A stretch of DNA of 64,000 nucleotides from an uncultured Bacteroidia bacterium (GCA_902800045.1 CADCCZ010000003.1:1-64000), one strand, 5' to 3'; shown: positions 36,201 to 44,713, counted from the first letter of the stretch. Notes: a model not told the origin generated them from the sequence alone. Made by a program: numbers and translations.

Positions 36201-38438
36201 CTTACCGTAAACTATACTTACGGAAACATTACCGAATCCTGCTCCACAACCCAGACCGTAACATACAACAGGGGCACGGCCGCCTTTACGGTATCGCCTG
36301 GTCCATACTGCAGCGAAACAGGTGTACAATTTACCGACATCTCCACTAATGCAATATCGTGGGAGTGGTCATTTGCTATTGCAGGTATGACACCTACAAC
36401 AAATTATTCCCAGAATCCAGAGCAAAGTTTTAATAATACTAATGGAAATCAAATGTTTGTTGGAATTCTGCTTGCAACAACAGATAATCTTGGCTGTATT
36501 TCGCAAGCATCAGCAAACATAAATGTAAAACCTAACACTTTGGGGGGAACCGTATTGGCCGACCCTGTTGTATGTTACGGCAATCCGCGAAAAATAACTT
36601 ACTCATATTTTTCAGGAATGCCTATTACAAGTCCGTCTTATCAATGGTTAGAAATAAATCAAACAACATCTATTCCAGAAAACAATTTCTATGAAACTGG
36701 TTCATATTATGTTCGTGTAACTGATAATAATGGTTGTGCAACGCAAAGCGAATGGATAAATATCGGGTTCAATCCTGTTCCTGTCGCCGAAATTTCAGGC
36801 GATGCCGAATATTGCCCCGACGGTACAATCAGGCTTTTCGGAAACTCCGGCGACAATACCTACCAGTGGACAGGTCTCGGCCCGTATCCACGCACTGCGC
36901 CAAACATTTCTATTGATGCAAGCAGTCTTAGTGCTGGCAATTATACCGTAACCTTGACCGTTACAAAAAATGGTTGCAACAGTACCGATACCAAGGCAAT
37001 AACCATACATTCAGCTCCTGCTGTACCATTGATAGGTTTCGGAGCAAACCATTGTCTGCACATTCCTCCTGTAAACCTTATCAGCACCGCAAGCCAGAAC
37101 CTCCACTGGAGCACTGGCGATTATGGTACATCTACCGAAACATACAATGCCGGTTATCATACCGCATACTATACCGACCCCACTACGGGTTGCCGTTCTG
37201 CCAATGCGGAGATAGATGTCCCGAAGCCACCCGACTTCAACGAACTCATGTCCGGATGCTTCGAATTCTGCAAGCAGGATTTACCAAGGTTCGTTCTCGG
37301 TCCTTGGGGCATTTTCGACTATTGGGAATGGTTTTTGGGAAATTCCATACTTACTAGCGATGGTGGCGACATTCCACATCCTTTAAAAGTTCCTGACTTC
37401 GGGACATATTTCCTTAATGTCTATTACGGTGGAGGTTGCAATGCTACATCTGACAATCTTGTTGTAACTCAAAAAGAAATATGCGACTCCTGTAAAATAA
37501 ACATCAGTCTTGAGGATGGTATATGGTGTGTTGTCAAGGACTGCCAGTTAAGAGTGCAGTTCTACCTGCGCATATACAATCAGGGAGCTGGTACAGCAAC
37601 CCTCTATGGAATAAATTCGCCGAGCATAGGCAATTTATACACGCCTTACCTGCCAACGGCCATAGCTCCGGGAACATATTCGAATATTCTTTTCGAGATG
37701 GACTTGTCGGAGTTCCATCCGCTGGCATATATGGAATTCTTGTTCCACGATGGTATGGGAAGAGACTGCATATCGCACTACTGGCTCGACATTTCCTCGG
37801 TATTGCAGTCGTGTATAACAAATGATTGTGGCGTAAAGGTCGATGGTTTCACTTATGAGCAAGGAATATCTTCGGCAGGAATGTCATACTACACCTATCT
37901 GTTCTACACCCAGTTCGGACTTACAAATGTAAGGCTCTACAGCGACGATGTTACTATTGTCGATGTAAACTACAATTCATCCACAGGTGCAGTTAGCGGT
38001 TTGTTCTCTATAACTCCGCTCGAACTTCAGCAACTAATAGACAGCAGTGGAAATATATGCTTCACTCTGTATGCGTGCAAGAACGGCGATATATGCAAGA
38101 CAACATTCTGCATACCGGCATCAATGCTTTCCATCGGTAGCAAGTCTGCCTCCGCAGAGGATGACAGCGATGCAGAAACTGGAGAAGTCCAGAATATGGA
38201 CGAACCATTATCTCCATTAACACCAGACTTCTGCCTGTATCCTAATCCAGCCACCTCATCGGTCAGCATATCCGGCGACAATTTCAGCCGTGCCACTGTA
38301 ATCGATATGGGAGGCAAGGTTGTGATGGAAGTTTACGACACCACATTCAACATCGGAACGCTCCGCAACGGCGAATACATTGTAAAGGTAGTCAGCCTCG
38401 ACGGTGCAATCCAGTACCTAAAACTTATAAAACGATGA
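33282..38438 (+). CDS. Large PKD/Ig-like T9SS surface protein (1718 aa)
   Basis: Start set at the ATG at 33282 because MKKFIILFMQWLIPCLLVAQ is a signal peptide; the 66 codons upstream are AT-rich non-coding-like sequence. The mature protein is a chain of cysteine-containing PKD/Ig-like modules (signatures CVEDIVTFELP, YNWSV, GTYTIKC; CSETGVQFTDISTNAISWEWSF; AEYCPDGTIRLFGNSGDNTYQWTG). It ends in a T9SS type A domain (LYPNPATSSVSISGDNFSRATVID...YLKLIKR). Typical of gliding or adhesion-related surface proteins; no enzyme motif. The cysteine richness suggests disulphides outside the cell. Same strand as, and 227 nt before, another T9SS protein. Confidence 0.9.
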   Translation: MKKFIILFMQWLIPCLLVAQSGDFCNFYIRSGFDSECIITSYKPNSSPQPNYEEHECLVACRGSQVIYSIVGLPSGASYDWAVSGADSYTTNTSDNTITVNWSENAGIGTLILSVYGQNDEFCEKQLCVDLIERPIAGIISNPTETGYSPSGVKYINVCDGQEIQFYDNSTSVPESPVVGYYWQVGNETSAYQNYTFTADYSLYGSSATIVHRVVNECGCEDSVMYIVNISSYPTLEVDCFGTACENTTATYHAVNSCSDYLWHVEGGHIQGGQGTSSLTVMWDDIDNGYGYIALNGAYCGQQTCPYLTYLPIPVISDNAEIQGPDMVCVEDIVTFELPQWASTEYNWSVNPSGSNFARDRYSGHPHKYSLEFRSPGTYTIKCNYNCSFLECGGIAQTKTVIVTKPFSIIADDEECVGVPVLFKTDYPNDVFDWTIYHNGTAIYTQTGSYITYTFNTAGGYVVEASSPNFCNTAYFSININGRPPTPQPDVSEWTNQVCLNSDYMYSATPSSPEYYLHWSATCGQPSTFDGNDYNITIQSLPCTINLQHIDRNTECPSLPYQYQLTQFMPQTINWPAYNVCANEEFQMSVTPESGVQLEWQVLTGNADIVSDKYSTPVDVQVNDFYGPMSMLLNRKYCRNIIKADTIPVTVKPYLIPEINLPSSICQYGTTAISAGNTDQFNGIWTLNVEGSSYNYTGLTSGATWQYTFNNAGTIPVRMGFQTPGCTNVYENVETIEVIPAPQFSLSYYDQSSGNYLINATVMEPNATGYTYAWNPNVSTDPYFTHYGATFNYTCTVTDIATGCTSSKNITQTSSVIPSPDPGVNCTNPDGGGSVVLTSRNCNSITFTHNSALGGNSAWTFFQNVSSPQFTLSGTNNSVCTATFSSSGYYRVVAGRIYNNCMYTADLQFCVPMIARLKVGYSCATGTGINLELEDISDYMSGTVINSTTWYVDGILVTNPSSYAVTSGTHTVMLTVNYTYGNITESCSTTQTVTYNRGTAAFTVSPGPYCSETGVQFTDISTNAISWEWSFAIAGMTPTTNYSQNPEQSFNNTNGNQMFVGILLATTDNLGCISQASANINVKPNTLGGTVLADPVVCYGNPRKITYSYFSGMPITSPSYQWLEINQTTSIPENNFYETGSYYVRVTDNNGCATQSEWINIGFNPVPVAEISGDAEYCPDGTIRLFGNSGDNTYQWTGLGPYPRTAPNISIDASSLSAGNYTVTLTVTKNGCNSTDTKAITIHSAPAVPLIGFGANHCLHIPPVNLISTASQNLHWSTGDYGTSTETYNAGYHTAYYTDPTTGCRSANAEIDVPKPPDFNELMSGCFEFCKQDLPRFVLGPWGIFDYWEWFLGNSILTSDGGDIPHPLKVPDFGTYFLNVYYGGGCNATSDNLVVTQKEICDSCKINISLEDGIWCVVKDCQLRVQFYLRIYNQGAGTATLYGINSPSIGNLYTPYLPTAIAPGTYSNILFEMDLSEFHPLAYMEFLFHDGMGRDCISHYWLDISSVLQSCITNDCGVKVDGFTYEQGISSAGMSYYTYLFYTQFGLTNVRLYSDDVTIVDVNYNSSTGAVSGLFSITPLELQQLIDSSGNICFTLYACKNGDICKTTFCIPASMLSIGSKSASAEDDSDAETGEVQNMDEPLSPLTPDFCLYPNPATSSVSISGDNFSRATVIDMGGKVVMEVYDTTFNIGTLRNGEYIVKVVSLDGAIQYLKLIKR

Positions 38439-38519
38439 TTTACAAACAACACAAACAACTTTCTACGAAACTTGTGGGAGCGGATTTCTCCGCTCCCCGA
38501 GCTTCGTTTCTTTCTTTGC

Positions 38520-38605
38520 TCCCTGCCTGTGCTGAGCGGAGTCGAAGCAAGCCTGCTTGTGCTGAGCCTGCTTGTGCTGAGCTTGTCGAAGCATCGAAGT
38601 GTCAT
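38520..38605 (+). repeat. CTGAGC/GTCGAAGC short repeats (REP-like)
   Basis: Three near copies of CCTGCTTGTGCTGAG plus two copies of the (A/T)GTCGAAGCA word, a composition like REP sequences of the CTTCGACAAGCTCAG type. Directly after (38620-38660) come repeats of the word TCTTCAAAT. All lie between the two T9SS genes. Confidence 0.7.
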
Positions 38606-38665
38606 TGTATCATCATGTCAAATCTTCAAATCATCAAATTTTCAAATCTTCAAATAATTAAATGT

Positions 38666-40978
38666 ATGAAAAAAATATTTTTATCCTTAATTCTATCAGT
38701 CGCTTCCATCTCCTTCGCTTCCGCCCAGTCTATGGATTGGCAGTATGCTACTCGCTTCGGCGGTCACAACTACGATTCACCTTCTGGCTTTAAAATTCTA
38801 AACCATCCCCACAACCTTGAAATTGACAATGAAGGGAATGCCTATATATTTGGCACATACGGCAGTCTTGCCACATTTGGCAACTATCCTAGTGATGAAA
38901 CATTCCAACTATACGATTGGGGCGACTATAACTTCGGTGCTTTTCTCGCAAAATTAGACTGCAACGGCAATGTAGTGTGGCACAAGGCTATAGCCCGTAC
39001 TGCAAACAAGGATAATGAGGCTCAATATATGATATTGAAGAACAACCATATATACTTGCAGGGAACAGTAAGAATCGACTACGACAACCCTATATATTTT
39101 CTTGACACTACGGTTCAAGGCAGCACACTCGAATACTATTATGTGTATCATCCCGACAGCCTTGCCTTTCCGTGGATTCCATACAAGAACTACACATACA
39201 TAATGGAACTTGACATTGACGGAAATATTGTTGACTATAACCTGTTTGAAATGGAACAACGGGATTCCACAAATCACATTGCATCAAAACCATTATGGGA
39301 GACAGGCGGCAACAAGCAATTGCCTTTTACTATTGACAGCGGAGGCAACTACTATATACTTATAAAGCATACATATAGTTATCGTCCTGAAAATTTTGTT
39401 CTAAAGCATAATGACATTCCAATTACAGATACAATGGTTTCTAATACATATAACGGATATTATATACTGAAAGTTGACCATAACTTCAATTTACAGTACA
39501 TAAAACCTATTACAGAATGTGTGCACTCTCCATATTGGGGATTGATTGTTGATTTCTATGATATGGAGTGTGATTCAGAAGACAACATATATTTTGCTGG
39601 TTATATTCAAATACGCGATACTGCTGCTAATCCTATTTATCCCTACGATGTGGAACTTGCCAACGACAAGCATATATATATTCACAATACTAGCTCACAT
39701 AGTATTGTTTTAAAAATGAATAGCGATGGGGAATTTTTGTGGATAAATCAGACAAAAAATTTGGGAACTTATGGTCAAAGCGAATTCCAGTCAATGCTTC
39801 TTGATGAAGAGTCTGGCAACATATATGTATCTGGATATGCGATGGTTCAGAATAACTCTTTTGCTCCTGGAAATATTACAATTATAGGGGATAATGATAC
39901 TGTCGTCAACAATTATGATGGAGAAGATTCTTATTTTAAACAAGTAACATATATTTTATCTTGCTACGATACCGATGGCAATTATAAATGGTATAGTTGT
40001 CCATTGACATATTATTGTTCTATTGGTGATTTTGCCACTTACCAAAACAAACTATATGCAGCAGTTAGATGGTGTACTCAACTTACATGTGAAGATATAA
40101 CATATTATCCAAGTGAGCGACTGCAAGGAGCTGGTACTCCATATAGTGGATATTCCATCTGCAAATGGAACACGCAAGGCAATATGACCGATGTAAGACA
40201 AATATATAGCAAGGCACAAATACGAACAGAACCATACGACACTCGCATAAACGCCTTGGGAGAAATCTATACGGCAGGAAGGTTCGATAATGTTATGGCA
40301 TTTGGCGAGGATACAATAAGAGAGCAATGGGATACCGATATGTTCATTGCCAAGTTTGGTCTGCCTTGCCCAACCTACATTTACGATACCGCTACCTATT
40401 GCTATGGCGAGGTCGTGCAGGGCGTAACCCTTACCGCTTCGGGCGATTATACTTTCGTGTATCCCGAAGGCGGGCAGGAGATTGACAGCATTGTGCTTGT
40501 TCACGCCACCGTACTGCCACCGCTCTCTATCGGGCTTAACGACACTACCATCTGCACCGCCCAGCAGTTCTACTTGGATGCCTGTGGCGATTTCGATTCC
40601 TACCTATGGAGCACAGGCGGTACCGGCTGCACCGAAATGCTTCAGTTCGACAATGCCTGTACGCAGAGTGTAAGCCTTACCGTCACCCGTGGCGAGTGTT
40701 CCGCCAGCAAGACCATCAGCATCACTGCGCAGGTCTGCGATGGCATAACCGAACCTACAGCCACGGCAATGTCGCTCTACCCGAACCCTGCCAGCGATAT
40801 TGTTTCCATCTTCGGTGATGGCTTCCTCAGTGCCACCGTCATCGACCTTACAGGTCGCATACTTCTCCAAACCACCTCTATGCAACTCGACCTTTCCGCC
40901 CTTCGCCCTGGCGAGTACATCGTAAAAGTAACTCGCATCACTGGCGAAACCGAAGATTTAAAACTGATAAAAGAATAA
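38666..40978 (+). CDS. Beta-propeller (SBBP-like) T9SS surface protein (770 aa)
   Basis: Start at the ATG at 38666, which begins a signal peptide (MKKIFLSLILSVASISFASAQ); the frame is open upstream through the REP-like repeats but that part is not protein-like. The body has propeller-type repeats that follow events and data (LEIDNEGNAYIFGTYG, FLAKLDCNGNVVWHKAI, SEDNIYFAGYIQI, GNIYVSGYAM, INALGEIYTAGRF), resembling bacterial SBBP repeats. Then PKD/Ig-like CPTYIYDTATYCYGEV and a T9SS domain (LYPNPASDIVSIFG...EDLKLIKE). Surface localisation predicted; ligand unknown. Confidence 0.88.
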   Translation: MKKIFLSLILSVASISFASAQSMDWQYATRFGGHNYDSPSGFKILNHPHNLEIDNEGNAYIFGTYGSLATFGNYPSDETFQLYDWGDYNFGAFLAKLDCNGNVVWHKAIARTANKDNEAQYMILKNNHIYLQGTVRIDYDNPIYFLDTTVQGSTLEYYYVYHPDSLAFPWIPYKNYTYIMELDIDGNIVDYNLFEMEQRDSTNHIASKPLWETGGNKQLPFTIDSGGNYYILIKHTYSYRPENFVLKHNDIPITDTMVSNTYNGYYILKVDHNFNLQYIKPITECVHSPYWGLIVDFYDMECDSEDNIYFAGYIQIRDTAANPIYPYDVELANDKHIYIHNTSSHSIVLKMNSDGEFLWINQTKNLGTYGQSEFQSMLLDEESGNIYVSGYAMVQNNSFAPGNITIIGDNDTVVNNYDGEDSYFKQVTYILSCYDTDGNYKWYSCPLTYYCSIGDFATYQNKLYAAVRWCTQLTCEDITYYPSERLQGAGTPYSGYSICKWNTQGNMTDVRQIYSKAQIRTEPYDTRINALGEIYTAGRFDNVMAFGEDTIREQWDTDMFIAKFGLPCPTYIYDTATYCYGEVVQGVTLTASGDYTFVYPEGGQEIDSIVLVHATVLPPLSIGLNDTTICTAQQFYLDACGDFDSYLWSTGGTGCTEMLQFDNACTQSVSLTVTRGECSASKTISITAQVCDGITEPTATAMSLYPNPASDIVSIFGDGFLSATVIDLTGRILLQTTSMQLDLSALRPGEYIVKVTRITGETEDLKLIKE

Positions 40979-41053
40979 GAAATTGTTGGTTCTTATTATG
41001 AAGTCAAAAAATGTTAAATATTTATTCTTACGAAAGGAGGTTTCTTTTTTGAA

Positions 41054-41100
41054 GCATATATAGTTAGTTATTAAGGCAGACCTTATATATGCATTTTTTT
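41054..41100 (+). terminator. Intrinsic terminator after the propeller gene
   Basis: GCATATATA (41054-41062) and TATATATGC (41084-41092) form a stem followed by ATTTTTTT. A second weak hairpin (AATAAGAA/TTCTTATT) overlaps the stop at 40974-40997. Confidence 0.55.
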
Positions 41101-41136
41101 GTTGCCTTGTTTTTATTTATTTTAAATTTTTATTTT

Positions 41137-41670
41137 ATGAAAAAAATAGTTTGTTTTAGTGCTGTATTGATGTTTGTACTAACAGCATGTTTATTTTTGA
41201 GTGGTTGTAAAAGCTGTAGCGCGCCAAAACCTGGTGACGATGATTTTGAATTGGCATCCTGTGTAAAATCTGTAGCAAATCCTGACAACACATCAGGTGG
41301 TATTAAAATTAAACGGAAACTGAAATGGGGAATAAAATGGTGCTTTAGCGACTGCCAATCAGGCAAAGGGCTTTGTGCAGGTGGGGATTGTATGCAAGAC
41401 ATACCAAGTGTGTATGAAGGAACTTTGTGCTGCTACAAAGAGTTACCGAAATATGTTGTTTTCTTTTTCAATGATGAATTGTTGAAAGATGAAACAGAAT
41501 TAATCAAGGATAACATATTCGATTTTGATGAAGATGTGGATTGTGACGAAGAAATGTCAAAAGCATTGGGCAGTAAAGATATAATAATAATACAAAAAGG
41601 AAAGTATAAGATATATAGAGATGACAGCCAAAAGTTCAAAAACTATGTGGTTTTAAATATTAAGAAATAA
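41137..41670 (+). CDS. Lipoprotein of unknown function (177 aa)
   Basis: Start at the ATG at 41137: MKKIVCFSAVLMFVLTACLFLSGCKSC gives a lipobox LSGC (a first candidate TAC lies earlier). The body has several cysteines (CKSCSAPKPGDDDFELASC, WCFSDCQSGKGLCAGGDC) and an acidic C-terminal half (DNIFDFDEDVDCDEEMSK). No family recognised. Ends with a clean terminator. Confidence 0.75.
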   Translation: MKKIVCFSAVLMFVLTACLFLSGCKSCSAPKPGDDDFELASCVKSVANPDNTSGGIKIKRKLKWGIKWCFSDCQSGKGLCAGGDCMQDIPSVYEGTLCCYKELPKYVVFFFNDELLKDETELIKDNIFDFDEDVDCDEEMSKALGSKDIIIIQKGKYKIYRDDSQKFKNYVVLNIKK

Positions 41671-41677
41671 ATTCGGC

Positions 41678-41712
41678 AAAAGCCAGTGAAATATGCATTC
41701 ACTGGCTTTTTA
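41678..41712 (+). terminator. Intrinsic terminator between two lipoprotein genes
   Basis: AAAAGCCAGTGAA (41678-41690) and TTCACTGGCTTTT (41698-41710) are perfectly complementary and followed by T residues. The next gene's ATG lies only 4 nt after the hairpin. Confidence 0.85.
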
Positions 41713-41716
41713 TATT

Positions 41717-42340
41717 ATGAAAAAGATCTTTTTACTCATATTTGTATTTTCCTGCCTTGCGATTGGCGGTTGCAAGATATACATTTTGACTGCCGAATGG
41801 GAAAAAGTAGAAAATTATAAGATGAGTCCCGACAAAAAGCCATCAGAAATAATAAATGAATATCTTGGCGATAAGGGATTTGTTGTTGACCCACACAAAA
41901 AATATTGCATAGACATTTTTGACCCGTATTGCGGAGTGAGATATGCGAAAGTGCCTTATCAAAACAGGCTATACCGAGAAACAAAAGATGAATACGAATG
42001 GGTGGCTGTAACAAACTATAGTCCTAAGCAAGTTGCTCACGGCCTTGATGTTCAGGTCGAAACAAAATGCACCAAGAAATCGGGAATTGACCCGGAAAAA
42101 TACCGTAAAAAAGTAACACCAGAATATCCTGTTTACGACAGCATAGTGGGACTAAGATCATCGTTGCGCAATTTGTATTACGCCAACAATCCGCCAAGAG
42201 ACTATTCGTCCATGCTAGTAATAATAGTGAACGACTCCATTATAAGGATAACAACATTTGAAGAACCAATAGTCAATGAAGAAAGGTACATTGCCTTCAA
42301 AAATTACCTCGATTCTGTAGCATCTGTCTCAAAACGCTAA
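41717..42340 (+). CDS. Lipoprotein of unknown function (207 aa)
   Basis: Start at the ATG at 41717 gives MKKIFLLIFVFSCLAIGGCKIY with lipobox IGGC. Body: soluble, mixed alpha/beta, with a central charged region (KSGIDPEKYRKKVTPEYPVYDS). No family recognised. Because the ATG sits just behind a terminator, its message must come from read-through or from a promoter inside the preceding gene; none with a good TAnnTTTG box was found close by. Confidence 0.72.
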   Translation: MKKIFLLIFVFSCLAIGGCKIYILTAEWEKVENYKMSPDKKPSEIINEYLGDKGFVVDPHKKYCIDIFDPYCGVRYAKVPYQNRLYRETKDEYEWVAVTNYSPKQVAHGLDVQVETKCTKKSGIDPEKYRKKVTPEYPVYDSIVGLRSSLRNLYYANNPPRDYSSMLVIIVNDSIIRITTFEEPIVNEERYIAFKNYLDSVASVSKR

Positions 42341-42383
42341 TATTCTTTTCTCGGTGAAAGAAAAAAAGATTCAAAAACACAAT

Positions 42384-42410
42384 AGGACGGTCACAACCCG
42401 TCCTTTTTTC
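42384..42410 (+). terminator. Intrinsic terminator GGACGG/CCGTCC (copy 1)
   Basis: AGGACGG, loop, CCGTCCT then TTTTT. The same hairpin, loop and following CTTCATC occur at 57817-57845. Confidence 0.85.
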
Positions 42411-42412
42411 TT

Positions 42413-42700
42413 CATCTTATTCGTTAATCCGTCATCCCCTTATCTCGCTATCCCGCATATCGACCTTTGCCCCTACAGGCGTTATTGCCCCTATAGCCCA
42501 TAATCTTCACCACATTCGTTAATCCGTTAATCCCCTTATCCCCTCATCCCTCTATATCGTCTATACAAACTATAGCCTCTATTCCCAGCCACTACAGCCG
42601 TTATGGGCGTTACAGCCCCTAATCATTCCGCCCCTACAGCCGTTACAGTCCCTAAAGTCGTTACCCGCCCTTACTGCCTTTAATCTTGTTATAGTCCTTA
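42413..42700 (+). repeat. Degenerate 9-bp repeat array 2
   Basis: Begins directly after the terminator T-run with CTTCATC...ATTCGTTAATCCG. It contains GGCGTTACA, GCCGTTACA, GCCCCTACA type units and the phrase CTATATCGTCTATACAA. No protein-like frame is conserved across it. From 42700 to 42900 the sequence is AT-rich with nothing recognised. Confidence 0.85.
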
Positions 42701-42904
42701 CTTGCTATCATCTCAATTTTAAAATTTCTCTATTCCTCTACAAACTACATGTCAAAAACCATATTTTTCCTATTTATACCTATCAAATATAATACTATAT
42801 ACATATTGCGTTGTAACATATTGGCAATCAATGATTTTTCAAAAAATCGTGTAACCTTATTTAATAATATGCAAAAAATGTGTTGTCGTATTGAGAAAAT
42901 TGTT

Positions 42905-42912
42905 TATTTTTG
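42905..42912 (+). promoter_or_regulatory. -7 promoter box of leader copy 1
   Basis: TATTTTTG, perfect TAnnTTTG, 12 nt before the structured leader starts. Confidence 0.7.
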
Positions 42913-42920
42913 CGATTACT

Positions 42921-43020
42921 TAGAGTAAGACTAACACATAGTGTATAATATGTCGGAGAATATTTTCCACGCTTTGACGAAAAAATAATGGTGGGAAAAG
43001 TGTTATAACTTACTATCATG
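42921..43020 (+). ncRNA. Conserved structured 5' leader, copy 1
   Basis: Nested stems: AGTAAG (42924) with CTTACT (43009); TAACAC with GTGTTA; TTTCCAC with GTGGGAA. The inner loop GCTTTGACGAAAAAATAATG is almost identical in all three copies. The inner stem differs from copies 2 and 3 by paired changes (CC/GG versus TC/GA). It precedes the membrane-active cassette at 43068. Confidence 0.75.
42950..42988 (+). CDS. 12-codon leader ORF, copy 1 (MSENIFHALTKK)
   Basis: ATG to TAA, 80 nt before the main start. Same length and same HALT(K/R)K end as the ORFs at 52664 and 58237. The 5' arm of the innermost stem lies within the ORF and the 3' arm lies just after its stop, so a translating ribosome would open the hairpin. 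Confidence 0.45.
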   Translation: MSENIFHALTKK

Positions 43021-43067
43021 AACACAAAAACACAAACATTGAGTTTTAACATTTAAATTTTTAGATT

Positions 43068-43799
43068 ATGGAAGGAAAAGATTTAACTGATTTTATACAA
43101 GGTTTAGAGAAGTGCGATTATCGTGATGGACAATTGTTGTATGACATTGAAGGTGTTTTTCATAATTATTGCTTGCACGAAATTTTTGAGAAAATAAATT
43201 TAGAAGCAGAAGATATTGAAAAGGAATTGTACAATATTGTAATGCAAATTCCTATTATGAAAAAAATAAGCATTGTCTTGGATGTTGATTTTGCAAAAAT
43301 TATCGGTTGCTATATGCACGACAGGGATAAATATATCGGGAAAATGAAATCAAAATTCAGCGATGATGCAATGAATTATATAGTACGAGGTTTATACGAG
43401 TGTGAAGAATATGATAATTATGAGAAATTTAAAGAAAAATTAAATTCAATTAGGAACAATGTCATAAAATCAAATTTATCAGAAATTGAAAAATACGCAA
43501 TATGTTCTGCATGCTCAGTTTGGATGTATTCTGCACATTACTGGTTTAACGATTCTTTATTATTTAAAACAGAAACGAAAGCATTAATATCAGACAAAGA
43601 CAAAGAAAAAATTAAAGATATTGTTAAATCGGATGGACTCTCAGCAAGTATAAGTATGATTGGTTTAGCTATTGTTGCTGGTGTTGTAAGTGGACCTGTT
43701 GGATGGGCTGCATTAGTAGGTATTGGGGCAGAAGCAGCAGTCTCTTCTGCAATAACAGCTATTGAGATATACAATAAAGATAAAAAAAATAAAAATTAA
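43068..43799 (+). CDS. Hypothetical protein with Gly-rich membrane C-terminus (243 aa)
   Basis: Residues 1-190 are soluble and helical, rich in Glu/Lys/Tyr (LYDIEGVFHNYC, MKKISIVLDVDFAKIIGCY). Residues about 195-235 form a glycine-alanine-rich hydrophobic stretch (MIGLAIVAGVVSGPVGWAAL, VGIGAEAAVSSAITAIEIY) like glycine-zipper or colicin-type hydrophobic hairpins. The end is basic (KDKKNKN). No signal peptide. This layout is suggestive of a pore-forming effector, with the small membrane protein that follows 5 nt later as a possible immunity or partner factor; both ideas are inference. It is expressed from the shared structured leader. Confidence 0.75.
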   Translation: MEGKDLTDFIQGLEKCDYRDGQLLYDIEGVFHNYCLHEIFEKINLEAEDIEKELYNIVMQIPIMKKISIVLDVDFAKIIGCYMHDRDKYIGKMKSKFSDDAMNYIVRGLYECEEYDNYEKFKEKLNSIRNNVIKSNLSEIEKYAICSACSVWMYSAHYWFNDSLLFKTETKALISDKDKEKIKDIVKSDGLSASISMIGLAIVAGVVSGPVGWAALVGIGAEAAVSSAITAIEIYNKDKKNKN

Positions 43800-43804
43800 A
43801 TATT

Positions 43805-44026
43805 ATGGCAAAGAAGTTCTTATATTTCATCATTTTGTGGATTATTACATTCCCATTTTTTGGTTATGGCTATATTTTAATCCATTTTGAAAATGGGGTT
43901 TATACTATTGAAAGACTTAAAGGCGATGTTGTTATGTCGTTAATAATGTCGTTTTTAATATCTCTCGGACTTGTCATAACACTCGCTATCAGTCAAAGGC
44001 AAAAGAATAAAGAAAAAAAAGATTAA
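43805..44026 (+). CDS. Small two-TM membrane protein (73 aa)
   Basis: Two hydrophobic helices (FLYFIILWIITFPFFGYGYIL and MSLIMSFLISLGLVITLAI) separated by a short charged loop, with a basic tail (SQRQKNKEKKD). Begins 5 nt after the stop of the 243-residue gene, so it is co-translated. Possible immunity or partner protein for its neighbour; family not recognised. Confidence 0.65.
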   Translation: MAKKFLYFIILWIITFPFFGYGYILIHFENGVYTIERLKGDVVMSLIMSFLISLGLVITLAISQRQKNKEKKD

Positions 44027-44066
44027 TAAGTTACCTCTAGTCATAAAGGTTTTATGTACAATTAAT

Positions 44067-44168
44067 AGGCTGTCCAAAAAGTCTTTTGTCGTTTCTTTAT
44101 CCGATCAAATGAAAGGAGTTCGCAAATATTGAAATCTCAGAGGATTCATTTTGCTTTTTGGACAGCCT
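44067..44168. repeat. Inverted repeat AGGCTGTCCAAAAAG (MITE-like or terminator)
   Basis: AGGCTGTCCAAAAAG (44067-44081) and its exact reverse complement (44154-44168) enclose 72 nt. The ends look like insertion-sequence termini, but no flanking target duplication is visible. The right arm runs into a T-run, so it may serve as terminator of the preceding cassette. Confidence 0.6.
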
Positions 44169-44171
44169 TTT

Positions 44172-44515
44172 TTCTTCATCCCATTCGTTAATCCGTTAAT
44201 CCCTCATCCCGTCATCCCGAACATCCTTCGCCCTTACTGGCGTTATGGGTGCTACTGGCGTTATAGCCCCTAATCATCCCTTATCCCCTCATCCCTCTAT
44301 ATCGTCTATACAAACTACATCCCTTACATTCCCTAACATCCCACCATCCCATTCGTTAACCCGAAAATCCGTTAACCCGTTAACTATAGGTGCTATTTGT
44401 GCTATAGGTGCTACCACTATCATCCCGTCTATCGCTTACCGCCCCTACAGCCCCTAATCATTCCGCCTCTACAGCCGTTACTGGCGTTACTGCCCCTACA
44501 GCCGTTAATCCCACA
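44172..44515 (+). repeat. Degenerate 9-bp repeat array 3
   Basis: Starts CTTCATCCCATTCGTTAATC straight after a T-run, like arrays 2 and 7. It contains GGCGTTATG, TGCTACTGG, GCCCCTACA and GCCGTTACT units and the CTATATCGTCTATACAA phrase. Short open frames inside are by-products of the 9-bp period. Confidence 0.85.
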
Positions 44516-44713
44516 TCTCATCATTTTTTGTAATTTTATGCCGACAAATTCAATATTTTGTTTCACTTTTTTAACAATATGATTTATTATGGGTATTTCA
44601 GCAGATGATGAGCGAGAATTTTTTTTTGTATCGAAGCGGGGAATCCGTCAGAAGAGTACATTGATGATTACATAACTTACAGACTGCGAAGAAAGAAAGA
44701 CAACACTTTCATA

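Noticed and set aside
41030..41042. AAAGGAGG as a ribosome binding site
   Set aside because: It is almost 100 nt from the next start codon and a terminator lies between.
42989..43020. Second mini-ORF starting at the ATG just after the leader ORF stop (MVGK.., MVRR.., MVRK..)
   Set aside because: Length and sequence differ strongly between the three copies, so only the first 12-codon ORF looks conserved.
44245..44582. Open frames inside array 3 (and likewise 52225-52512 in array 6 and 47658-47942)
   Set aside because: They come from the 9-bp period that avoids stops; sequence is low complexity and no start or promoter signal supports them.
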